A stretch of DNA of 7,374 nt from DASRAA01 sp036512955 (lineage in GTDB: Bacteria > Acidobacteriota > Terriglobia > Terriglobales > Acidobacteriaceae): contig DATBZX010000409.1 of the NCBI GenBank assembly GCA_036512955.1, positions 1 to 7,374 on the forward strand, written 5' to 3'. A program made the position numbers and the translations under genes. The notes under the pieces were generated by a model. That model searched no databases. It was given only the letters and a program-made list of their open reading frames with translations, and was not told the origin of the DNA. Positions 1 through 5,416 of the stretch are shown here, piece after piece (position 1 is the first letter of the stretch; every line of letters begins with the position of its first letter).

Positions 1-121
1 TGTCTTCCAAGAGCGCCCGGCTATCGGCACGGGCCAGCCGGTACCCTCATAAGAGACCTTGGGAATGAAGGCACCAATCTGAATCTCACTTTTCAAGTCA
101 TTCCCGCCTAAAAAAGTGGGG
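1..121. other. Left-edge stretch with no supportable gene
   Basis: No gene can be supported here. Two short frames are open to the window edge. On the plus strand, frame 1 runs from base 1 to a TAA at 109-111 (about 36 codons, ending LTFQVIPA). On the minus strand, a frame stays open leftward through NDLKSEIQIGAFIPKV without a convincing start codon or ribosome site. Neither resembles a family I recognise. A perfect 6-base inverted repeat, CCGGCT (17-22) and AGCCGG (36-41), could form a small hairpin but has no T-run after it. The plus-strand frame could be the tail of an upstream gene whose body lies outside the window. Confidence 0.4.
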
Positions 122-448
122 CTAGTTCAGAGGTTCCTTAAAGTGATGCTCGTAGGTCGCCATATCCACACGGCGCCCTATAAATCGCACTCCTTCAGCT
201 CCCAGCAGGAATCTCTGCTCAAAACCATATTCGCCCTGCAGCGATATACGGCCGCCAGACCCCAAAACTCGCTGCCAAGGTAAGCCTGGCACTTCGTTCA
301 AGACCTTGGAAACGTGACGAGCACACCGGGGATAGCCCGCAGCCTCGGCGACGGCACCGTAGGTGCTAACCCGCCCGCGAGGAATCTTGCGAATCACTGC
401 GGCAACGGCTGCAGCAATGGGCAGCTTGGGAGTAGGCGGACGCTTCAT
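122..448 (-). CDS. Alkyltransferase-like protein (ATL), MGMT-fold DNA-damage sensor
   Basis: This 108-residue protein is the DNA-binding domain of the O6-alkylguanine-DNA alkyltransferase family without catalysis. Visible landmarks are the helix-turn-helix GRVSTYGAVAEAAGYPRCAR (25-44), with Tyr30 and Arg44 at the positions of the family's nucleotide-flipping Tyr and 'arginine finger'. The active-site segment reads PWQRV (57-61) where true alkyltransferases have PCHRV, so the methyl-accepting cysteine is replaced by Trp58. Cys42 lies in the helix-turn-helix and is not the acceptor. In characterised ATLs (S. pombe Atl1, E. coli YbaZ, Thermus TTHA1564) the protein binds O6-alkylguanine and hands the lesion to nucleotide excision repair; that role is inferred here. 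Length matches the usual ATL size of about 100-110 residues. The gene stands alone, divergent from the methyltransferase gene. The start at 448 leaves a full N-terminal helix; only a weak GAG-like ribosome site precedes it. Confidence 0.9.
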   Translation of the reverse strand: MKRPPTPKLPIAAAVAAVIRKIPRGRVSTYGAVAEAAGYPRCARHVSKVLNEVPGLPWQRVLGSGGRISLQGEYGFEQRFLLGAEGVRFIGRRVDMATYEHHFKEPLN

Positions 449-469
449 CGCTCACGATAAGATACACCC
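449..469. promoter_or_regulatory. 21-base divergent start-to-start gap
   Basis: The start codons of the ATL gene (448, minus) and the methyltransferase gene (470, plus) are only 21 bases apart, so the promoters must overlap each other or the opposing coding sequence. A weak plus-strand -10-like box TAAGAT (458-463, four of six consensus bases) sits so that transcription could begin at or near the A of the ATG at 470. No good -35 is visible. The reverse complement of the same patch gives TATCTT, also four of six. No Shine-Dalgarno sequence precedes 470. Promoter identity is a guess; the spacing is a direct observation. Confidence 0.35.
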
Positions 470-1246
470 ATGTCCGAGTCGGCACGAGACACGGTGGCAC
501 GTTTCTCCAATCGCGCGCAAGATTACGTCAAATATCGCCCCCACTATTCCCCTGAGGTGGTACAGGCGCTTCAGCAGGGTTGTGGACTGCGTCCCGAACA
601 GATCGTCGCGGATGTTGGTTGTGGTCCGGGGCTATTGGCCGACATATTCCTGAAAAATGGCAATCAGGTTATTGGCGTCGAGCCGAACCCCGAAATGCGG
701 GAGGCCGGGAAGCAATACCTGGCACGGTTCCCGAACTTCAGGATGATAGACGGCAGCGCGGAAAATACGGCACTCGCTGACCGATCGGTGGACTTCATTG
801 TGGCGGGACAGGCATTTCACTGGTTTCGCCCGGCGCAAGCTCGAATGGAGTTTGTTCGCATCCTTAAACCAGGCGGTTGGACGGTGCTGATTTGGCATGA
901 TCGGGACACGCAGTCGACGCCGTTTCTAAGGGCCTATGACGATTTTTTGAAGACGTATTCCGTCGATTACCTGCAGGTCAACCACAAGACCGTCGCGAGC
1001 CTTGAAGCCATCACGCAGTTCTTCTATCCGAACCAGGTGCAACTCGTCTCCCAGCAAACACGGCAACACTTCGATTTTGACGGTTTGCGAGGAAGGCTCC
1101 TGTCATCGTCTTACGTCCCTAAAGAGGGAGCGGCGGCCGAAGCGGTGCTGCAAAAACTCCCCGAGCTTTTCTCGACACACGCTACCGATGGTCAAGTGAT
1201 CGTCGAATACGCTACGAACATCTATTTCGGGCACTTGACCTCATGA
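470..1246 (+). CDS. Class I SAM-dependent methyltransferase (Methyltransf_11-like)
   Basis: This 258-residue cytosolic methyltransferase has the class I Rossmann landmarks. Motif I is VADVGCGPG (46-54), which binds S-adenosylmethionine. The acidic ribose-binding residue is Glu71 in GVEPN. DGSAENTAL (94-102) fits the adenine-contact region, AGQAFHWF (112-119) the motif IV region, and LKPGG (132-136) the post-IV motif. The N-terminal FSNRAQDYVKYRPHYS (12-27) is common in small-molecule methyltransferases of the family that includes trans-aconitate methyltransferase-like proteins. The substrate cannot be read from sequence. The start is well bounded: an in-frame TAA lies at 458-460 and the only ATG before the conserved N-terminus is at 470. 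There is no Shine-Dalgarno, so a leaderless transcript is possible. The stop overlaps the fetA start as ATGA (1243-1246), implying translational coupling with the exporter genes. Confidence 0.9.
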   Translation: MSESARDTVARFSNRAQDYVKYRPHYSPEVVQALQQGCGLRPEQIVADVGCGPGLLADIFLKNGNQVIGVEPNPEMREAGKQYLARFPNFRMIDGSAENTALADRSVDFIVAGQAFHWFRPAQARMEFVRILKPGGWTVLIWHDRDTQSTPFLRAYDDFLKTYSVDYLQVNHKTVASLEAITQFFYPNQVQLVSQQTRQHFDFDGLRGRLLSSSYVPKEGAAAEAVLQKLPELFSTHATDGQVIVEYATNIYFGHLTS

Positions 1247-1947
1247 ACGTCACTAACCAGCAGTCTCGAGTTGATGATGTCTTGTTACGCGCGGAGAAGT
1301 TGGGTCGCATAGTCTGCGACAAGGCGATCCTAAGCGACATATCGTTCGATGTGGCGACCGGCGATCTTCTGGGCATTGTGGGAGCCAGCGGCTCCGGCAA
1401 GAGTTCGCTGCTGCGCCTGCTGAATCGTCTGGACGAACCCACGAGCGGCACCGTTTACCTCGCTCACCAGGATTATCGTCAGATGCCCCCCCGTGAACTC
1501 CGGCGGCGCGTCGGCATGGTCACGCAGCGCCCATTTCTTTTTCCGGGTGACGTAGCGTCGAATCTGCGGTTCGGGCCCGCGCAAAGGGGTGAGGCCGTGC
1601 CGGCAGAAGAGATTGCTCGGCTTGTCGAGCGCGTTGGACTTGCGGGATTCGCCGGACGCGAAGTCTCAGTCCTGTCCGGAGGTGAGCAGCAGAGGGTTTC
1701 ACTGGCACGCGCGCTGGCAAATCGTCCCGAGGTGCTGCTACTCGACGAACCGACTTCAGCCCTCGATGAGGATTCGAAGCTCGGTATCGAAGAACTAATC
1801 GCGGGCCTGGTTCGAGATCAAGGATTGACCTGCGTCATGGTGACGCATGATCGCGACCAGGCGCGACGTATGTGTAACCGTGCGATTCTGCTCGAAGTTG
1901 GACACTTGACGCAAAGCGGAACAGCAATGGAGGTGCTAGGTGCTTAA
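1243..1947 (+). CDS. fetA: FetA-like ABC exporter ATP-binding protein
   Basis: This 234-residue nucleotide-binding subunit would sit on the cytoplasmic face and power the permease encoded next. All ABC motifs are intact: Walker A GASGSGKS (47-54), Q-loop Gln95, signature LSGGEQQ (144-150), Walker B VLLLDE (164-169) with catalytic Glu169, D-loop SALD (172-175) and switch His202 in VTHD. Sequence alone would also fit amino-acid or phosphate importer ATPases. The adjacent UPF0014/FetB-type permease, and the absence of any substrate-binding protein, make the FetAB (YbbL/YbbM) exporter the best call; E. coli FetA is of similar size (about 225 residues). E. coli FetAB is implicated in iron efflux and oxidative-stress tolerance. 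The gene begins inside the methyltransferase stop and ends 8 bases inside fetB, so the three are probably translated in a coupled fashion. Confidence 0.86.
   Translation: MNVTNQQSRVDDVLLRAEKLGRIVCDKAILSDISFDVATGDLLGIVGASGSGKSSLLRLLNRLDEPTSGTVYLAHQDYRQMPPRELRRRVGMVTQRPFLFPGDVASNLRFGPAQRGEAVPAEEIARLVERVGLAGFAGREVSVLSGGEQQRVSLARALANRPEVLLLDEPTSALDEDSKLGIEELIAGLVRDQGLTCVMVTHDRDQARRMCNRAILLEVGHLTQSGTAMEVLGA
1929..1933 (+). promoter_or_regulatory. Shine-Dalgarno for fetB, inside fetA
   Basis: GGAGG at 1929-1933 lies six bases upstream of the GTG at 1940 and fixes that GTG as the fetB start, even though it lies within the last codons of fetA. The next in-frame ATG (2006) would remove most of the first membrane helix. 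Confidence 0.75.
1931..1944 (+). repeat. Perfect 7-base tandem repeat at fetA/fetB junction
   Basis: AGGTGCT occurs twice back to back (1931-1937 and 1938-1944). The first copy overlaps the fetB ribosome site and the second contains the fetB GTG start. The duplication also sets the reading-frame offset between the two genes: removing one copy would carry fetA straight into fetB in frame. Confidence 0.9.
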
Positions 1948-2728
1948 ATCGCTTTTTCCCTCCCAAATCGCCCTGGGCTTGGCACAAGCGGCGATTGCAG
2001 CAGTAATGGCGCTGGCAGTCGTATTGCTGGCGCGACGGCGGCACGTTCACCTGGAGAGCGATGCGGCCATAGCGTTGCTCCGCGGAATTGTGCAGATTGT
2101 TGCCGTGGGCTCGCTCCTGGCATTGCTGCTGAAGGCGCCTCGTTGGACGAGTGTGTTTCTGCTAATTGGCATGGTGTTAGCGGCGGGATCGATCTCGGCG
2201 AAGCGGGCGAAAAACATTCCAGGGGCCGCCAAGGTCTCGACGTACTCCATTGCTGCGGGCGCCGGCCTGGTGACCGCAATCATGACATGGGCCGGCGTGA
2301 TCGACACGGCAATCACTTCACTGATACCAGTTGGCAGCATGATTATCGCGAACGCAATGAATACCAATGGGCTGGCTTTGAATCGCTTTCGCTCAGAGGT
2401 CCTGGCCCATGCTGGCGAGATCGAGACCGCCCTCGCCTTGGGCGCCGCGCCTGGCGTGACAGTGGGGCGTTACGCCGAATCAAGCATTCACTCGTCGCTC
2501 ATTCCCGCCATCGACAACCTGCGGTCGCTGGGGATCGTATGGATTCCTGGGTTGATGACTGGAATGTTGCTGTCGGGCACGAATCCCATGTACGCGGCGA
2601 TCTACCAGTTTGTGGTCATCGCGATGATCCTGGCGTCGTCGGGGCTGACTTCCCTGCTCAGCACAATGATGATCCGGTCGCATGCATTTTCGCCGGCGGA
2701 ACAACTGATACTAAGAGGCGCTGAATAA
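1940..2728 (+). CDS. fetB: FetB-like ABC exporter permease (UPF0014/YbbM family)
   Basis: This 262-residue polytopic membrane protein is close to the 259 residues of E. coli FetB. Hydrophobic segments lie roughly at 11-31, 46-65, 71-86, 104-121, 127-145, 198-213 and 217-241. Family landmarks are GSMIIANAMNTNGLALNR (132-149), the cytoplasmic ALALGAAP (164-171), and the C-terminal block SSLIPAIDNLRSLGIVWIPG (185-204) followed by LMTGMLLSGTNPMYAAIYQF (205-224), which closely matches the FetB signature of a metal-exporter permease. It pairs with the ATPase encoded immediately upstream; no periplasmic binding protein is nearby, consistent with export. Translation starts at GTG 1940 with a good GGAGG. 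The substrate (iron or another metal) is inferred from the family, not shown by sequence. The unit ends here, facing kdpC. Confidence 0.87.
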   Translation: MLKSLFPSQIALGLAQAAIAAVMALAVVLLARRRHVHLESDAAIALLRGIVQIVAVGSLLALLLKAPRWTSVFLLIGMVLAAGSISAKRAKNIPGAAKVSTYSIAAGAGLVTAIMTWAGVIDTAITSLIPVGSMIIANAMNTNGLALNRFRSEVLAHAGEIETALALGAAPGVTVGRYAESSIHSSLIPAIDNLRSLGIVWIPGLMTGMLLSGTNPMYAAIYQFVVIAMILASSGLTSLLSTMMIRSHAFSPAEQLILRGAE

Positions 2729-2742
2729 CGGCGGGGTCTTTA

Positions 2743-2766
2743 GTCGCATTTCCGGCATTGGCGACT
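2743..2766. terminator. Possible hairpin in the fetB/kdpC convergent gap
   Basis: In the 57-base gap between the converging stops, AGTCGC (2743-2748) is the exact reverse complement of GCGACT (2761-2766), giving a stem of at least six pairs around an AT/GC-mixed loop. It could form in transcripts from either side, but no T-run follows on either strand, so intrinsic termination is uncertain. It may be only a 3'-end structure, or chance. Confidence 0.25.
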
Positions 2767-2785
2767 CCATTAACTACAGTTCCCG

Positions 2786-3361
2786 CTATTTGGACATCGG
2801 TTTGGCCTCATCCAGCGCCAAATTTACTTCGAGGACATTCACTCGCGCTTCTCCTAGATACCCCAGCTGCCGAGGACAGGAATACTTGGCGATAATCGCG
2901 CGCACCTGCTCTTCGGACAGGCCACGCTCATGAGCGATGCGCGGTACCTGAAAGTCCGCGCCTGCCGGCGAAAGGTCAGGGTCGAGTCCAGACGCAGAGG
3001 TGGTGACCAGTTCGATCGGGATGGGAGCGCCCGGATTCTCTCCCCTCAGGCGTTCAGTATCGGCCTTCACGCGGTCGATTAGTTTCTGGTTGGTGGGCCC
3101 ATAGTTTGTGCCCCCGGAGTTGGCGGCGTCGTAGCCGTTGCCCGCCGCGGAAGGACGCGAGTGAAGGTAGCCAGGAGCCGCGAAGGTTTGGCCGATGATG
3201 CGGGAGCCAATGACTTCCCCGTTGCGCGAGATTAGTTGTCCATTAGCCTTGTCGTGAAACAAAACTTGCGACAGTCCGGTGACGATCAAGGGATAGATGA
3301 TGCCCAACAGTACCGTGGTGACAATGGTGAAGAGGATCGCGATCTTGAGATTTTGCCTCAT
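2786..3361 (-). CDS. kdpC: Potassium-transporting ATPase subunit C
   Basis: This 191-residue subunit of the KdpFABC potassium pump is anchored by one N-terminal membrane helix (about 7-35), with the rest outside the cytoplasmic membrane. Family blocks are GSRIIGQ (52-58), HSRPSAA (67-73), YDAANSGGTNYGPTN (77-91), the TTSASGLDPD signature (120-129) and a C-terminal RVNVLEVNLALDEA. Its length matches the E. coli protein (about 190). KdpC is required for assembly and has been proposed to raise K+ affinity. It is the last gene of the operon, 11 bases after kdpB. No kdpD or kdpE follows; the next gene is fetB on the opposite strand. Confidence 0.97.
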   Translation of the reverse strand: MRQNLKIAILFTIVTTVLLGIIYPLIVTGLSQVLFHDKANGQLISRNGEVIGSRIIGQTFAAPGYLHSRPSAAGNGYDAANSGGTNYGPTNQKLIDRVKADTERLRGENPGAPIPIELVTTSASGLDPDLSPAGADFQVPRIAHERGLSEEQVRAIIAKYSCPRQLGYLGEARVNVLEVNLALDEAKPMSK

Positions 3362-3365
3362 ATTA

Positions 3366-3374
3366 CCCTTCCTT
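3366..3374 (-). promoter_or_regulatory. Shine-Dalgarno for kdpC
   Basis: Read on the minus strand, the kdpB stop runs straight into TAAGGAAGGG. AAGGA and GGAAGGG place a strong ribosome site within the 11-base gap and support the ATG at 3361. Confidence 0.7.
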
Positions 3375-5403
3375 ACGCCAGTCCGACCCGAGTGATGATC
3401 ATGTCAATTGCCTTGATCCCAATAAAGGGCACGATGATGCCACCGACACCGTAGACCCAAAGATTGCGTCGCAACAGCGCGGCAGCTCCCATGGGGCGAT
3501 ACTTGACCCCACGCAGCGCCAGCGGAATCAACGCAATAATGATCACCGCGTTGAAGATCACCGCCGAGAGGATGGCCGATTGCAGAGTCTTCAATTGCAT
3601 GATGTTCAGGGCATTCAGCACCGGGAATGTACCCGCGAACATCGCCGGGATGATGGCGAAATACTTCGCCACATCATTCGCGATAGAAAATGTGGTGAGC
3701 GAGCCGCGAGTCATCAGCAACTGCTTACCGATTGCCACTACCTCGATTAGCTTGGTTGGGTTGGAGTCCAGATCGACCATGTTGCCGGCTTCCTTCGCAG
3801 CCTGTGTTCCGGTGTTCATGGCAACTCCGACATCTGCCTGCGCCAGCGCCGGAGCATCGTTGGTGCCGTCGCCGGTCATCGCAACCAGTTTGCCTTGCGC
3901 CTGCTCGCGGCGGATCAGGTCCATCTTCTCCTTGGGTGTGGCTTCGGCGAGGAAGTCATCCACACCAGCCTCGCGAGCGATCGCTGCGGCCGTGAGCGGA
4001 TTGTCGCCGGTGATCATCACGGTCTTGATACCCATGGCGCGTAATTGGTTGAAGCGTTCCTTCATACCGCCTTTGACTATGTCTTTAAGGTGAATCACAC
4101 CGAGGGCTCGATGCTTTTCCGCAACTACCAGGGGCGTTCCGCCGGAGCGCGCAATTTGCTCGACGTTTGCTTGCACCTCTGGCGGCATGACGCAATTGTT
4201 GAGAGCGAGATACTTCGTGATGGCATCGACCGCGCCTTTGCGGATCTGATTGCCATTCATGTTCACGCCCGACATGCGAGTTTGAGCCGTGAAAGGCACG
4301 AACTCCATCTCATGCGAGGACAACTCCCTCCCGCGTAGCCCGTAATTCTCCTTTGCAAGGACCACGATCGAGCGGCCTTCGGGGGTTTCGTCGGCCAGCG
4401 ACGAGAGCTGTGCCGCGTCCGCCATCTCGGCTACGCTAACGCCGGGCGCGGGGAGAAAAGCCGCTGCCTGCCGATTGCCAAGTGTGATCGTGCCAGTCTT
4501 GTCGAGCAGCAGAGTATCCACGTCCCCCGCAGCCTCCACAGCTCGTCCCGACATAGCAAGCACATTGTGTTGAATCAGCCGGTCCATGCCGGCGATGCCG
4601 ATGGCGGAGAGCAACCCACCAATAGTTGTCGGGATCAGGCACACCAGCAGCGAAACCAGCACGAACACCGTTTGGGGTGCACCCGAGTAGATCGCGAATG
4701 GCTGCAAGGTAACTACAGCCAGCAGGAAAATGATGGTCAGACCTGCCAACAGAATGTTCAATGCAATTTCGTTGGGAGTCTTCTGGCGTTCTGCGCCTTC
4801 CACCAGGGCGATCATGCGATCAAGGAAAGTCTCGCCGGGGTTCGATGTCACTTTTACCTTGATCTGGTCGGAGAGGACACGTGTCCCGCCGGTGACCGCA
4901 GAGCGGTCGCCCCCTGCCTCACGAATAACGGGCGCGGATTCGCCGGTGATCGCCGACTCGTCCACGGAGGCAACCCCTTCGATAATCTCTCCATCGGAAG
5001 GGACCATCTCACCAGCGGCTACCACGACCATGTCACCAGCTCGAAGCTTCGAACTGGGCACGTGCTCGATCTTGCCGCCTTCCAAAAACCGGTTGGCGAC
5101 CGTTTCGGAGCGGGCTTTCCGCAGGGTGTCGGCCTGGGCCTTGCCACGGCCTTCCGCCATGGCTTCAGCGAAGTTGGCAAACAGCACGGTGAACCACAGC
5201 CACAGCGTAATTTGAAGATTGAACTTGAAAGCCGCGCCAGCACGGAACAGCAGCACCGTGGTAATCACGCTTCCGACTTCCACCACGAACATGACGGGGT
5301 TACCCATCATGTGGCGGGGATCCAATTTCACGATGGCATCCACGATCGCCCGACGAATGATCTTTACATCCCAGATTGCTTTCTTGGAGCTCTTACCTGC
5401 CAT
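3373..5403 (-). CDS. kdpB: Potassium-transporting P-type ATPase subunit B
   Basis: This 676-residue catalytic subunit hydrolyses ATP to drive K+ uptake through KdpA. The P-type ATPase parts appear in order: actuator-domain TGES (153-156); membrane helix motif CLIPTTIGG (255-263); phosphorylation site DKTGT with Asp301; nucleotide-domain FTAQTRMSGV (371-380) and KGA (389-391); MITGDNP (463-469); and hinge TGDGTNDAPAL (510-520). Asp577 and Lys580 in NDVAKYF match the membrane Asp/Lys pair (D583/K586) important in E. coli KdpB. Ser156 of TGES corresponds to E. coli Ser162, whose phosphorylation inhibits the pump, so that control point is conserved. Length is within a few residues of the E. coli enzyme (682). 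A strong ribosome site lies between it and kdpA. Confidence 0.98.
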   Translation of the reverse strand: MAGKSSKKAIWDVKIIRRAIVDAIVKLDPRHMMGNPVMFVVEVGSVITTVLLFRAGAAFKFNLQITLWLWFTVLFANFAEAMAEGRGKAQADTLRKARSETVANRFLEGGKIEHVPSSKLRAGDMVVVAAGEMVPSDGEIIEGVASVDESAITGESAPVIREAGGDRSAVTGGTRVLSDQIKVKVTSNPGETFLDRMIALVEGAERQKTPNEIALNILLAGLTIIFLLAVVTLQPFAIYSGAPQTVFVLVSLLVCLIPTTIGGLLSAIGIAGMDRLIQHNVLAMSGRAVEAAGDVDTLLLDKTGTITLGNRQAAAFLPAPGVSVAEMADAAQLSSLADETPEGRSIVVLAKENYGLRGRELSSHEMEFVPFTAQTRMSGVNMNGNQIRKGAVDAITKYLALNNCVMPPEVQANVEQIARSGGTPLVVAEKHRALGVIHLKDIVKGGMKERFNQLRAMGIKTVMITGDNPLTAAAIAREAGVDDFLAEATPKEKMDLIRREQAQGKLVAMTGDGTNDAPALAQADVGVAMNTGTQAAKEAGNMVDLDSNPTKLIEVVAIGKQLLMTRGSLTTFSIANDVAKYFAIIPAMFAGTFPVLNALNIMQLKTLQSAILSAVIFNAVIIIALIPLALRGVKYRPMGAAALLRRNLWVYGVGGIIVPFIGIKAIDMIITRVGLA

Positions 5404-5408
5404 TGCGA

Positions 5409-5416
5409 CTCCCCTT
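5409..5416 (-). promoter_or_regulatory. Shine-Dalgarno for kdpB
   Basis: On the minus strand AAGGGGAG begins within the kdpA TAA stop and ends five bases before the kdpB ATG at 5403, supporting this start and immediate re-initiation after kdpA. Confidence 0.7.

Noticed and set aside
103..120. CCCGCCTAAAAAAGTGGG as a terminator after the ATL gene
   Set aside because: Only about five pairs including a wobble are possible, and the A/T run falls in the loop rather than after the stem, so it does not look like an intrinsic terminator in either direction.
1243..1947. Calling the ATPase a phosphate (PstB-like) or amino-acid importer subunit
   Set aside because: Its motifs are generic to ABC importers, but the overlapping permease is FetB-type and there is no substrate-binding protein or second permease gene, so an import system is less likely.
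2143..2724. 193-codon plus-strand frame inside fetB
   Set aside because: It is an out-of-frame reading of fetB, Arg/His/Asp-rich and without hydrophobic segments, whereas the fetB frame matches a known permease family over its whole length.
3464..4093. 209-codon plus-strand frame opposite the kdpB C-terminal region
   Set aside because: It is the reverse image of conserved P-type ATPase codons. Its Ala/Ser/Ile-rich translation has no domain order.
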